Assembly: GCF_000406165.1 (NCBI RefSeq) | Contig: NZ_CM001977.1 | Location: 2,865,064-2,929,063 of the forward strand | DNA from: Dickeya zeae NCPPB 2538 | GTDB taxonomy: Bacteria > Pseudomonadota > Gammaproteobacteria > Enterobacterales > Enterobacteriaceae | Direction: 5' to 3' | DNA: 64,000 bases | Shown here: piece by piece, positions 1 through 8,785 of the stretch | How positions within the stretch are numbered: the stretch's first letter is position 1 | Layout: every line of letters begins with the position of its first letter | Notes under the pieces: model-generated | Seen by the model: only the letters and a program-made list of their open reading frames with translations | Told to the model about the DNA's origin: nothing | The model's database searches: none | Translations under genes and position numbers: made by a program

Positions 1-13
1 CCTGTTCAATCGT

Positions 14-433
14 TTATGCCAATCCGCCGATAGTATTGTCAAACTCAGGCGTATAAACAAAACACAACTTGTTCCCTTCAGGGTCACGACAATAAGCGCC
101 ATAATAATCAGCCGCATAGTATGGGCGAAGACCCGGTGCCCCTTCATCATAAGCGCCCAACGATAATGCTGTTTCCCACACGTGGCGCACAGCCTGTGGC
201 GAACTGACTGCAAAGCTCACTTGCGTCCCATTTCCCCAGGTCGCGGGCAAGCCATTGACCGGAATCTGGACATAAAACTGAGGCCAGCGCCGCCTTGGAA
301 TATGCCATCCCTGCCCGGCAGGACCTCCTGGCTCTTCCTGAACCCGAACGAAGCCTAATTCGGCCAAGATCACCGAATAAAACCGGATCATCATGTCGAT
401 ATCTCGGGCACCAAGAATAATGTGACTGAACAT
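14..433 (-). CDS. VOC-fold (glyoxalase/bleomycin-resistance superfamily) protein
   Basis: A complete 139-residue single-domain protein. It opens with the pattern typical of VOC proteins (MFSHIILGARDIDMMIRFY) and ends with the metal-site region RDPEGNKLCFVY, where the Glu-Gly-Asn segment is characteristic. An AAGGA ribosome site lies just upstream of the ATG. VOC proteins of this size act as dimers in lyase, dioxygenase or drug-binding roles. Nothing in the sequence fixes the substrate, so this is a family-level call only. It stands alone, facing away from the MATE gene. Confidence 0.85.
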   Translation of the reverse strand: MFSHIILGARDIDMMIRFYSVILAELGFVRVQEEPGGPAGQGWHIPRRRWPQFYVQIPVNGLPATWGNGTQVSFAVSSPQAVRHVWETALSLGAYDEGAPGLRPYYAADYYGAYCRDPEGNKLCFVYTPEFDNTIGGLA

Positions 434-881
434 ATTTTTTCCTTCTGTTATTCCATATCCCGGTCGTCGTACCAGCCAACCACCCTATTACTCATCATAA
501 GCGCAACGGCCACACTGGACGAATAAGACACATTCCCACTTTTATTTACCGATACATTATTTTGGTACATCGCTGCGGAGTTATTGCCGCAGGCAGTTGA
601 ATATATCGCCGCATCCACTTAAAACACCGTTTCATCTAAATTATTATTTTTCTGATATTGGCATCCCCACTCTGCGCAACATACTTTTATAATCGCCTCA
701 GTGAATTGTTATCCGAACATGTAATTCGGCCACAATCCACTGGATGAAGAGGAAAACCGCTGTCTGGGATTCATATTTTCAACTACAGCATGGTGCTTTA
801 CCCCATCATCACGTAACGCGCGATAAAAAAGGCTTGAGGCATGCACCATGTGTCCACCTGTAATACAAGAAGATAGGTTAT
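434..881. other. Intergenic region between VOC gene and MATE exporter
   Basis: About 450 bases with no convincing gene on either strand. It must hold the divergent promoters of the VOC protein and the MATE transporter. No clear operator, repeat or RNA structure was recognised. Confidence 0.6.
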
Positions 882-2318
882 ATGATCTCGAACGCAGCCA
901 AACAGCTGTTAAGCACGCTAAAAAATACCGCCTGGTACAAAAAACGTCACTCCAACCGAGTCTTACTCAGGCGCGAAATCACGCCGCTGGCCGTTCCCAT
1001 TTTCATTGAAGGATTGTGTGTGGTACTGATGGGAATCTTCAGTACCTTTCTGGTGAGCTGGCTTGGTAAAGAAGCCATGGCAGCCGTGGGGCTGGCGGAC
1101 AGCTTCAACATGCTGATCATTGCTTTTTTCACCGCTGTCGCGCTTGGGACGGCAGTTGTCGTCGCGTTTAGTCTTGGCCAGCGTAACCGTAAGCAGGCTC
1201 GACACGCCGCACGCCAATCAATCTCATTATTGGTGCTAATTTCCGTGCTACTGGTAATACTGGTTGAAATCGCGGGCCAGTCCATCATCGATCTGATTGC
1301 CGGTAGTGCCGAACCCGCAGTCAAGTCACTGGCGCTGACATTCCTGCGCCTCACCGTCTGGGGTTACCCTGCACTGGCGGTCACGTTGGTAGGGTGTGGA
1401 GCGTTACGGGGCGCTGGCAATACCCGATTGCCGATGGTTATTAATATCTGGATGAATATCCTGAACATTCTATTTAGCGGGCTGTTGATCTACGGTGTCG
1501 CTTCATGGCAAGGACTGGGGTTTATCGGGGCCGGATTAGGGATCACGCTCTCCCGTTACGTGGGGGCGTTTTGTGTAGTGTTCGCACTGACAAAAGGTTT
1601 CAATGGTGCACTGCGTATCCCCTTTCAGAGTTATTTCGCTCCGTTTACCACGGCCATCCTCTACGAAGTACTCAGCATTGGCATCCCGGCCAGCATTGAG
1701 TCGGTGATGTTTAATGTCGGTAAATTGATCACCCAGCGTTTTGTCGCAGGTATGGGAACGGAGGTTATCGCTGGCAATTTTATCGCTTTTTCGATTGTTG
1801 CACTGATCAACCTGCCGGGTAATGCCCTGGGCTCGACGTCAACCATTGTTGTCGGTTCCAGACTGGGTAAAGGGCAACGCATGCAACCGGAGCGACAGCT
1901 GAAATATATCTTTTGGCTTTCGAACATTGGCCTGTGTGCGTTAGCACTACTGTCAGTACCCACCGCCGGATTGTTGGCTGCAATGTATACCAATGAACCT
2001 GAGGTGATTCAGGTTGTTAAACACCTGCTCTGGTTGAACGCGCTATTTATGCCCGTATGGGCGGCATCCTGGGTACTGCCAGCCGGGTTAAAAGGAGCCA
2101 AAGATGCCAGTTATACCATGTGGGTAGCACTGGCTGGTATGTGGGGGTGTCGGGTGATCGCAGGTTATATTCTGGGCATCATGTTGGGTTTTGGCGTGGT
2201 CGGCGTCTGGATGGGTATGTTTTTTGACTGGATTGTCCGTGGCGTTCTGTTTTATCACCGTATGGTTAGTGGAAAATGGCTATGGCGCTACACCACACCA
2301 AACAAGAGCGATCAATAA
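882..2318 (+). CDS. MATE family efflux transporter (YeeO/EmmdR-like)
   Basis: A 478-residue polytopic membrane protein with about 12 hydrophobic segments in two halves, after a basic cytoplasmic N-terminus of about 30 residues. Typical MATE signatures are present: a PLAVPIF start to helix 1, GCGALRGAGNTRLPM near the end of the first half, and PAGLKGAKDASYTMWV in the equivalent place in the second half. MATE proteins export cationic drugs, dyes or flavins using a sodium or proton gradient. The layout is closest to E. coli YeeO, but that assignment is from memory of the family. It is monocistronic. Confidence 0.85.
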   Translation: MISNAAKQLLSTLKNTAWYKKRHSNRVLLRREITPLAVPIFIEGLCVVLMGIFSTFLVSWLGKEAMAAVGLADSFNMLIIAFFTAVALGTAVVVAFSLGQRNRKQARHAARQSISLLVLISVLLVILVEIAGQSIIDLIAGSAEPAVKSLALTFLRLTVWGYPALAVTLVGCGALRGAGNTRLPMVINIWMNILNILFSGLLIYGVASWQGLGFIGAGLGITLSRYVGAFCVVFALTKGFNGALRIPFQSYFAPFTTAILYEVLSIGIPASIESVMFNVGKLITQRFVAGMGTEVIAGNFIAFSIVALINLPGNALGSTSTIVVGSRLGKGQRMQPERQLKYIFWLSNIGLCALALLSVPTAGLLAAMYTNEPEVIQVVKHLLWLNALFMPVWAASWVLPAGLKGAKDASYTMWVALAGMWGCRVIAGYILGIMLGFGVVGVWMGMFFDWIVRGVLFYHRMVSGKWLWRYTTPNKSDQ

Positions 2319-2540
2319 AAAAATCGACTACCGGTGATGTTCCACTTACGTCAGCAGTGACAAAATCTTCATGATATGTAATGCGTTAGTCGGGATGTCT
2401 TCCCCTGACTTTTATCTTTCATCATTATCGTGGCGCTGCATTGTAAAATCCATTTGACCATACATAGGTGGTCGTGAATACTGCCGAAAACTAATAAAGG
2501 GTATGAACCCCGCCATCAGGCTAACTAACAGGAGTGAGCA

Positions 2541-2918
2541 ATGAAAAAAACTATTATGGCTATCAGTCTGGCAATCGCGGCATCTGCAGTCACACTGCCG
2601 TTCGCCAGTCAGGCTGCGGTCAAAGATGAAATGGGTGCGATGGCAAAGAGCTATAAAGGGGCCTCAAGTGCCACGGATGCCGCCACACTGAAAGCCGACC
2701 TGCTGAACATGAAAGCACATGCAGCCAAGGCTAAAGCAGACCCAGAATTCAACAATAGTCCAAACAGCAAGGTCTTCAATGAAGGTCTGGACAAACTGCT
2801 CAAACAAATTGACGCAGCCATTGCACTGGTTGATGCAGGCAAACTTCAGGAAGCAAAAGCGGCTACTGATGAGTTGAAGAAAACTCGCGCAGAGTACCAC
2901 AAAAAACTGGGCGTATAA
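2541..2918 (+). CDS. cybC: Cytochrome b562
   Basis: A 125-residue exported protein. A Sec signal peptide (MKKTIMAISLAIAASAVTL, predicted cleavage after SQA) precedes a mature four-helix bundle of about 100 residues. The haem ligands of the family are in place: a Met in DEMGAMAKSYK near the mature N-terminus and a His in AEYHKKLGV at the C-terminus. No CxxCH is present, so the haem is non-covalent. It is a small periplasmic electron carrier of unproven physiological role. AGGAG lies 7-8 bases before the ATG. The gene is followed by its own terminator. Confidence 0.85.
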   Translation: MKKTIMAISLAIAASAVTLPFASQAAVKDEMGAMAKSYKGASSATDAATLKADLLNMKAHAAKAKADPEFNNSPNSKVFNEGLDKLLKQIDAAIALVDAGKLQEAKAATDELKKTRAEYHKKLGV

Positions 2919-2935
2919 TCCGTCGTGATTCCATT

Positions 2936-2969
2936 GCAGCAGTGAAGTTTATTATCACTGCTGCGTTTT
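2936..2969 (+). terminator. Rho-independent terminator of cybC
   Basis: A 10-bp stem (GCAGCAGTGA paired with TCACTGCTGC) with a 9-base loop, followed by GTTTTC. It lies 18 bases after the cybC stop codon. Confidence 0.8.
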
Positions 2970-3413
2970 CCTGTTCTACCTCACCAATGCTTAATTAAAA
3001 GCACAGCGTAAACCTACCCATCGGAGTAGAACTGTTGTTATCACGCTAACCCCGCAGGCATTTACCACCAGCAATTTTGGTTTTGTCAGAAAAATTCTCG
3101 TATTATTTTAATTTAGCGCATCATCTCATTCTTAGAGACTTTCATTCACTAACATGACTAACCATCGAAAAATAGGCTTCGGTATGTCTGGCTGATATTA
3201 GGCATTTAGATTCCATCATGCAGGATAAATTAAAACACACACAATGGTTAAGGGGATTGGAACTATTGGAGAAATAGACTATAACATTACAGTGCCTTTT
3301 ATTATATTCGATGCATCGATATGAATAAGGGCCTTAACGGGTAGAATGACAATATTGCGCATTCTACTTATTACTCACTTTGAAATATAGCTATCTGAAA
3401 TGGAGATTCATTT
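2970..3413. other. Long AT-rich upstream region of celZ
   Basis: About 440 bases without a gene. It is clearly more AT-rich than its neighbours and should hold the celZ promoter and regulatory sites. No KdgR-type or CRP-type palindrome was identified with confidence. Confidence 0.5.
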
Positions 3414-4700
3414 ATGCCTCTGTTTGATTCAAAAAATAATGCTACCGTTAATAGAAAAAAACACACCTTTCGTCAAAAACTGTTTCTTTCCTGTAGCTGC
3501 GTAGGCCTCAGCCTGATTTGTCTTTCCAGTAATACATGGGCAAGTGTTGAACCGCTATCTGTCAGCGGAAGTAAAATCTATGCAGGAGGAAAGGTAAGGA
3601 GTTTTTCCGGTAATAGTCTATTTTGGAGTAATACCGGATGGAATGCCGAGAAATTCTATACGGCCGAGACGGTTGCCTCACTAAAGAAAGACTGGAAATC
3701 CAGTATTGTTCGTGCAGCAATGGGGGTGCAGGAATACGGCGGTTACCTCCAGGATCCGACCAATAATAAAGCCAGGGTTGAAAAGGTAGTCAATGCAGCG
3801 ATTGCCAACGACATGTATGTAATCATAGACTGGCACTCGCATTCAGCAGAAAACAACCGTAGTGAAGCTATCAGCTTCTTCCAGGAGATGGCCAGAAAAT
3901 ATGGCGACAAGCCAAATGTGATTTATGAAATCTATAACGAGCCGCTCCAGGTATCATGGAGCTATACCATCAAGCCCTATGCAGAAGCGGTTATTTCTGC
4001 CATCCGCGCTATTGACCCTGATAATCTAATTGTTGTTGGCACCCCTAGTTGGTCACAAAATGTTGATGAAGCATCACGTGACCCCATCAATGCCAAAAAC
4101 ATTGCTTATACGCTGCACTTCTATGCAGGAACACACGGCGAGTCACTGCGGAATAAGGCACGACAAGCGATAAATAACGGTATTCCACTTTTTGTTACCG
4201 AGTGGGGTAGCGTTAATGCAGATGGAAATGGTGGTGTGAATTATTCAGAGACAGACGCCTGGGTCACGTTTATGCGTGATAACAATATCAGCAATGCGAA
4301 CTGGGCATTGAATGATAAAAATGAAGGGGCTTCAACCTATTATCCTGACTCTAAAAATCTGACTGAGTCAGGTAAGAAAGTAAAATCGATTATTCAAAGT
4401 TGGCCCTATAAAACCAGTAATGCCGCTAGTGCTATGTCTGAATCTGAATCATCCAGCGATGTTTCTACAGACATGACCAATGACAGTGCTAACGCGCCGG
4501 ACTCCTCGGCAACGACTAGTTGTGCCAATGTGAATATTTACCCTAACTGGGTCAGTAAAGATTGGGCTGGTGGCCAACCCGATCATAACGAAGCGGGACA
4601 GTCGATTGTTTATAAAGGCAGCCTCTATACCGCGAACTGGTACACGACATCCCTTCCAGGCAGTGATTCATCCTGGGCATTGGTGGGCAGTTGTAACTAA
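3414..4700 (+). CDS. celZ: Secreted endoglucanase Z, GH5 cellulase with C-terminal CBM5
   Basis: A 428-residue cellulase. Residues 1-43 form a long signal peptide with a basic N-region (NRKKHTFRQK) and cleavage near TWA-SVEPL. Residues about 44-330 are the GH5 catalytic barrel: the general acid lies in YEIYNEPLQ, the nucleophile in FVTEWGSVN, and a WHSHSAE motif lies between strands. A Ser/Thr/Asp-rich linker (about 335-368) leads to a CBM5/12 cellulose-binding module with two cysteines and exposed tryptophans (YPNWVSKDWAGGQPDH). Order and length match Erwinia chrysanthemi EGZ, a substrate of the Out type 2 secretion system. It is convergent with pelL. Confidence 0.95.
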   Translation: MPLFDSKNNATVNRKKHTFRQKLFLSCSCVGLSLICLSSNTWASVEPLSVSGSKIYAGGKVRSFSGNSLFWSNTGWNAEKFYTAETVASLKKDWKSSIVRAAMGVQEYGGYLQDPTNNKARVEKVVNAAIANDMYVIIDWHSHSAENNRSEAISFFQEMARKYGDKPNVIYEIYNEPLQVSWSYTIKPYAEAVISAIRAIDPDNLIVVGTPSWSQNVDEASRDPINAKNIAYTLHFYAGTHGESLRNKARQAINNGIPLFVTEWGSVNADGNGGVNYSETDAWVTFMRDNNISNANWALNDKNEGASTYYPDSKNLTESGKKVKSIIQSWPYKTSNAASAMSESESSSDVSTDMTNDSANAPDSSATTSCANVNIYPNWVSKDWAGGQPDHNEAGQSIVYKGSLYTANWYTTSLPGSDSSWALVGSCN

Positions 4701-4733
4701 CCTACTTACAATACTTTGATTTAAAATCAAAAA

Positions 4734-4756
4734 CAGGGCTGCACATTGCAGCCCTG
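4734..4756. terminator. Hairpin terminator between celZ and pelL
   Basis: A perfect 10-bp stem (CAGGGCTGCA paired with TGCAGCCCTG) with a 3-base loop. The run GTTTTTGATTTTAA on the minus strand side makes it a good terminator for pelL. It probably also stops celZ transcripts. Confidence 0.8.
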
Positions 4757-4773
4757 ATGCACATATCGTTCGC

Positions 4774-6051
4774 TTAATTACGTTCAAACGCACCAAGGTC
4801 AGGTGCACTTCCTGAATAACTAATATTACTCTCCTTTGTACCGGCATTAATCAGCTTTGAATTAGCCGAAAGACGAAACAATGATGTTTCCGGTAATGTT
4901 CCATCGTTATCACGCGCTACCGTAGCCAGCGAGGTATCCAGGCTAACGAAATCAGACTCGGAAGCTGCAGGCCCTGTATCCCACGAATTAGATTTTGCAT
5001 CCGCATTGCTCACCGTTACCGAGCCAGCCACTGAAATATTGTTACGGAAATAGTGCTTCTGTCCCGATTGCACACTGCTACCAAAACCATAGTTAATGCC
5101 GTTTTTATATGACGTATTATTTATTACCGTCACGCCACCAGCATTATTATTCTGATCAAAGCCTTTACTCACATTGCCAAACGCAACAGAGCGGGTAATT
5201 TGGTGATTACCAACCGCCTTATTACCACCCAATTTAAATCCATTACCATTGCCAGCGAAGGCACTATCATTCCAATAGTTGACACCATTACGGAATGCCC
5301 AGCTATTCTCAATCACCACCTTTTGTGGGCTATCAAATAAATCGAACCCATCATCTGAGTTCTCCCAGGCCCGACAACCAATAAAGCGGTTCCCCGGACC
5401 TTGCTTCTGCTTCGGACCGAAACCATCGGCCATGCTACCATTCTTTTTAGGGTCATAGTTACGGTAAGCGTCTGAGTTAATAACAGTGTTGTATGCACCA
5501 CCGTTATTGATCTCAAGACCAGTATTACGATTATGATGGAACGCGGTGTTTTCAAAGGTATTATGACTACCGATGACATAGGCGCCCTGATAACCAGCCC
5601 GTGTTACCTCAACACCTTTGAAATACCAATAATCACCCGTCACATAGAATCCATATGACGCTTGTACCCATTGACTATCTGGAAACGAAAAATCAAATAC
5701 TGCGCGCCCACAATTAGCCGCCGCCACATAAATCGGCGATCCTTCTTTTCCTGATTTATTAAACGTAATGGTATTACCTTTCCCTTGGGTATAAGGAATG
5801 GTATACGTTCCTGGTTTGAGAAGAATCAGCTCACCTGGGTTAACTACCGCCATCGCAGCAGAAAAACTCATTGGAGAATTAAAGCTATTACCATCGTTGG
5901 TACCATTGCCATTAGGTGCAACGTAATAAATACGTTTAGTGCTAATTCCACTAGTGAGATCAGAACTGCAATCTGCGGCCAGAACAGAGGTGCTATTTAC
6001 CAAGAAGAATGCTGCTAACCCGGTACTGATGAAACAGTTTAAATACTTCAT
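4774..6051 (-). CDS. pelL: Secreted pectate lyase L, PL9 family
   Basis: A 425-residue protein. A Sec signal peptide (about 25 residues, ending VLAADCS) is followed by a right-handed parallel beta-helix with many Asn-rich turns (NTSYKNG, NNNAGG). Segments YYVAPNGNGTNDG, HHNRNTGLEINNGG and GNGNGFKLGGNKAVGNHQ fit polysaccharide lyase family 9. In this family a Lys in the GFKLGG segment is the catalytic base and clustered Asp residues (MADGFGPKQ, DDGFDLFDS) bind calcium. The length equals that of PelL of D. dadantii. The enzyme cleaves polygalacturonate and is secreted by the Out system. A GTAAGGA ribosome site precedes the ATG. Confidence 0.93.
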   Translation of the reverse strand: MKYLNCFISTGLAAFFLVNSTSVLAADCSSDLTSGISTKRIYYVAPNGNGTNDGNSFNSPMSFSAAMAVVNPGELILLKPGTYTIPYTQGKGNTITFNKSGKEGSPIYVAAANCGRAVFDFSFPDSQWVQASYGFYVTGDYWYFKGVEVTRAGYQGAYVIGSHNTFENTAFHHNRNTGLEINNGGAYNTVINSDAYRNYDPKKNGSMADGFGPKQKQGPGNRFIGCRAWENSDDGFDLFDSPQKVVIENSWAFRNGVNYWNDSAFAGNGNGFKLGGNKAVGNHQITRSVAFGNVSKGFDQNNNAGGVTVINNTSYKNGINYGFGSSVQSGQKHYFRNNISVAGSVTVSNADAKSNSWDTGPAASESDFVSLDTSLATVARDNDGTLPETSLFRLSANSKLINAGTKESNISYSGSAPDLGAFERN

Positions 6052-6671
6052 TCCTTACCCCATTATATTGTAGAAATCATTTATCCGTCGGCCCCAAGAT
6101 GCCTACATCAGACTATGTCATCAGAAAGATAAATCGTTATGGTGCTATCTATCTCACATCAATAGTGACATTAATGGCTGAATGAATCAGCCTTGTAAGA
6201 CTTAACCCACCTGTCACGGTAAATACTATGTTAAAAGAAAATGATATTCCTTCGATTATCCGTGAACAAAGGCTGTTTTGAATACATTGCATCCTGCATA
6301 TTGGGGTGAGGTGAGTATACTATCTTTACACTGTATGAATATAATTAAGCCTCTGGCAACATCCAGAAGCCAAAGAAATTTATCCCACTAGAAAATCATA
6401 TTACATTATAAAATAACAAGGATAATGTAGTTTTAGTTATTCCTCTCTCACCTAAATAAAAATTTCATTATTAGTATATGAATTCAAAAATGAGAAATCA
6501 CGCAATCGGCAACATCCTGTTTGCTGATAACTGAACCATCACCCATCGCTGCCATCGCCTTGTACCAGTTGGTTTAATAGCGGGCGTATACCACGAGACA
6601 ACACGTAAAAACACGCCGTTATCTCTGTTGTTTTATTGCTCCATTTCCAACACCAACGACTGGACTTACAC
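6052..6671. other. Divergent AT-rich intergenic region between pelL and the lysis cassette
   Basis: About 620 bases with very low GC compared with the flanking genes. No gene is supported. It must carry the pelL promoter (minus) and the promoter for the holin operon (plus). The low GC is compatible with H-NS binding, which is an inference. Confidence 0.5.
6143..6158. promoter_or_regulatory. Possible CRP site upstream of pelL
   Basis: TGCTA-N6-TCACA matches one perfect and one weak half of the CRP consensus, about 95 bases before the pelL start. CRP control of pel genes is established in Dickeya. This particular site is an inference from the motif only. Confidence 0.35.
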
Positions 6672-6983
6672 ATGAATGAAACTGATAAAAGCATTGTCTC
6701 CCTATTTATTATCGGCACGCTGATTGCCGTCGGCAAAGTGCTGGCAAGCAGTAAACCCATCACACTCCGACTATTTGTAGGGCGTGTGATGCTGGGAGGA
6801 TTCGTCTCGATGATGGCGGGTATCGCACTGGTTCAATTCCCCGACCTGTCACCTGTTGCCATTAACGGCATTGGCGCAGCACTCGGCATCGCTGGTTACC
6901 AGGCTATTGAACTGCTTATTCAACGCCGTGTTCAACAACTGAGCGAACAGACCAAATCGGGGGAAAGTGACGATGCCCACTAA
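6672..6983 (+). CDS. Phage-type holin
   Basis: About 103 residues from the ATG at 6672. It has two to three hydrophobic segments (IVSLFIIGTLIAVGKVLA, VGRVMLGGFVSMMAGIALV, AINGIGAALGIAGYQAIEL) and a charged C-tail (QRRVQQLSEQTKSGE). This is the usual form of a small holin that opens the inner membrane for an endolysin. The next gene overlaps its end, and endolysin and spanins follow in phage order. The longer frame from 6636 has a weaker case for a start. The call rests on topology and context rather than on a recognised close homologue. Confidence 0.8.
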   Translation: MNETDKSIVSLFIIGTLIAVGKVLASSKPITLRLFVGRVMLGGFVSMMAGIALVQFPDLSPVAINGIGAALGIAGYQAIELLIQRRVQQLSEQTKSGESDDAH

Positions 6984-7464
6984 CTCCCCCAATCTAACTG
7001 CCTTTCTGGATATGTTGGCATTTTCCGAAGGGACGGCAACGCACCCACTTACCCGTAATCGTGGCTACGATGTCATTGTTACCGGCATTGATGGTAAGCC
7101 AGAGATCTTCACCGACTACCATGATCACCCCTTCGCTAACGGTCGCCCGGGAAAAATCTTCAACAAGCAAGGACAACGCTCGACTGCAGCAGGGCGCTAT
7201 CAACAGCTCTACCGCTATTGGCCGACATACAAAGCGCAGTTAAAACTGCCGGATTTCGGGCCCGATTCACAAGACACACTAGCTATTCAGCTAATCCGGG
7301 AACAGCGGGCACTGGAAGACATCGCACAGGGTCAGATCACCAGCGCCATTACTCGGTGTAGCAACATATGGGCTTCATTACCGGGAGCGGGCTATGGTCA
7401 ACGCGAGCATAGTATAGATCGCCTCCTTACCGCCTATCAGCAAGCGGGAGGAGAACTGGCATGA
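6973..7464 (+). CDS. Lambda R-like endolysin (lytic transglycosylase)
   Basis: About 163 residues from the ATG at 6973 (GTG at 6967 is an alternative; GGGGA at 6960 favours the ATG). It is strongly similar to the lambda R endolysin: FLDMLAFSEGT with the catalytic Glu, RGYDVIV, FTDYHDHPF, STAAGRYQ and CSNIWASLPGAGYGQREH. Lambda R cleaves the MurNAc-GlcNAc bond to a 1,6-anhydro product. No signal peptide or SAR domain is visible, so export depends on the holin. Its start overlaps the holin end and its stop overlaps the Rz start (ATGA), which suggests translational coupling. All core motifs look intact. Confidence 0.92.
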   Translation: MPTNSPNLTAFLDMLAFSEGTATHPLTRNRGYDVIVTGIDGKPEIFTDYHDHPFANGRPGKIFNKQGQRSTAAGRYQQLYRYWPTYKAQLKLPDFGPDSQDTLAIQLIREQRALEDIAQGQITSAITRCSNIWASLPGAGYGQREHSIDRLLTAYQQAGGELA

Positions 7465-7901
7465 AAAGCAGCATGATCATTGCTGCCATCATAATGCTAC
7501 TTAGCGCTGGAATCGGTGTGCAGTCCTGGAGGCTGCACACCAACCGGCAGTTGACAGAGCAGCAAGCACAAACACTGTCGTTGCAACAAACAGCACTGAA
7601 TGAAAAATCCAGTCAGTTAACAGCGCTGTCTGCACAGGCTGAACGTAGCAACATTGAGCAGGCACGTTTACGCGACATGGCCGCAGACACCCAGGTGGCT
7701 CTTTCCGAGAGACAAAAAATGATAGTGAGATTACAACATGAAAATGAAGCGTTTAAACGCTGGGCTGATTCTGAGCTGCCTGCTGATATTATCCGGTTGC
7801 GCCAGCGCCCCGCCCTCTCAGGTGGCCGTGCTTACCGTGAATGGTTGTCCCAGACTGACTCCCTGCCGGTTTCCACCAGCCAACCCACAAACCAACGGTG
7901 A
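7461..7901 (+). CDS. i-spanin (Rz / LysB-like)
   Basis: 146 residues. An uncleaved N-terminal membrane anchor (MIIAAIIMLLSAGIGVQSW) precedes a long Gln/Glu-rich coiled coil (about 30-105). The conserved ending HENEAFKRWADSELPADIIR is typical of P2-type LysB and Rz proteins. Inner-membrane spanins pair with an outer-membrane lipoprotein partner to fuse the two membranes in the last step of lysis. The ATG overlaps the endolysin stop. A second gene for the partner begins inside this one in another frame. Confidence 0.88.
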   Translation: MKSSMIIAAIIMLLSAGIGVQSWRLHTNRQLTEQQAQTLSLQQTALNEKSSQLTALSAQAERSNIEQARLRDMAADTQVALSERQKMIVRLQHENEAFKRWADSELPADIIRLRQRPALSGGRAYREWLSQTDSLPVSTSQPTNQR

Positions 7902-8055
7902 ATTAAACGCCCTGCTGGATGAAACTGAAGCCGCACTGGCAACCTGTGCCGACCAGGTGGATACAATCATCGAGTGTCAGGCAACAAGTAATGTTGCAAA
8001 TGGCAGCACGACTCTACCAGCAGCTCAAGTGGCCCAGGCGCGGAAGGAACCGTAA
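7738..8055 (+). CDS. o-spanin lipoprotein (Rz1 / LysC-like), overlapping Rz
   Basis: 105 residues read in the +1 frame relative to Rz, starting inside it and running 154 bases past its end. This is the classical overlapped spanin layout. The signal sequence MKMKRLNAGLILSCLLILSGC carries a lipobox ending in Cys21. The mature part has several further cysteines (NGCPRL, TPCRF, ATCADQ, IIECQ). The lipoprotein should sit in the inner leaflet of the outer membrane and bind the Rz C-terminus across the periplasm. Confidence 0.87.
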   Translation: MKMKRLNAGLILSCLLILSGCASAPPSQVAVLTVNGCPRLTPCRFPPANPQTNGELNALLDETEAALATCADQVDTIIECQATSNVANGSTTLPAAQVAQARKEP

Positions 8056-8070
8056 TAATGCTCCGTTATT

Positions 8071-8098
8071 AGGTGGCTGACTGAAGGCCACCTTTTTT
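8071..8098 (+). terminator. Rho-independent terminator of the lysis cassette
   Basis: A 7-bp stem AGGTGGC / GCCACCT with a 9-base loop, followed by TTTTTTG, 15 bases after the Rz1 stop. It bounds the four-gene unit. Confidence 0.85.
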
Positions 8099-8213
8099 GT
8101 ATCTGAAAAACGGGGGCGACTATTTGGGCTGTCACTGACATCGCATAGGCTTCAGATAGCGCGTACAACTATCGGGCCGCTGATTAGAGTTTTGCATATC
8201 TACGCACCTTGAA

Positions 8214-8780
8214 TCAGGGGCTTTGTCGTTGCCAAACAGTGAAATCGCTGGATGTTGCGACCGCCATAAACTCCCCATTCCAGGAAAAGCCCATACTGAG
8301 AATCTGGTCGCGGAAGATACGGCAGCATCCAGCTTGATGGCCGTTAATAAACGCTGACTTATTCGGCGGGCAAAAATAAACGTCTTCATCAGGCCATTCT
8401 GGTGCAGCGACTTCCAGTCTCTCCCCATAGCGGTTGTATACTGGCAATCCACCACCGCATAACCCAGCAATGGAGATCAGCTCACCATCAAGCGGGCCAA
8501 TGCCAAGGCAAGTCATATTCAGCGAGTCGTACCAGGAGCCATATGCTTCATAATCTCTGGCTACACGCTCCCCTGTCTGGCAGTCGATAACCCCACGACC
8601 ATTGGATGAAACAACTAACAGGTGATGAGTCACTTTTGAGAAGCCGATTTCACTCAATCCGCCAACAGCGATTTCTGCGTGTCGCTCCCATCCTTCTGGC
8701 GCAAAAACCGTTTCAATCTGACGAAGCCTATCAACTACCTGCACGCAGTTATTCTGCTTTGGTTTGAACCAACTAAACAT
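8214..8780 (-). CDS. Protein of unknown function (possible orphan immunity-type protein)
   Basis: 188 residues, no signal peptide and no membrane segment. I do not recognise a family. The sequence has short beta-strand-like repeats (HLLVVSSNGRGVIDCQTGE, LISIAGLCGGGLPVYNRYGE, FSWNGEFMAVATSSDFTVW), which suggest a small beta-rich or partial propeller fold. It starts only 5 bases after the stop of an HNH-nuclease tail that reads in the same direction. Small genes directly downstream of HNH toxin ends often encode the cognate immunity protein, so that role is a reasonable but untested inference from position. Confidence 0.6.
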   Translation of the reverse strand: MFSWFKPKQNNCVQVVDRLRQIETVFAPEGWERHAEIAVGGLSEIGFSKVTHHLLVVSSNGRGVIDCQTGERVARDYEAYGSWYDSLNMTCLGIGPLDGELISIAGLCGGGLPVYNRYGERLEVAAPEWPDEDVYFCPPNKSAFINGHQAGCCRIFRDQILSMGFSWNGEFMAVATSSDFTVWQRQSP

Positions 8781-8785
8781 GATGG

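Noticed and set aside
6421..6490. AATGAAA-like sequence upstream of pelL considered as a KdgR box
   Set aside because: Only one half agrees with the KdgR consensus and the spacing is wrong.
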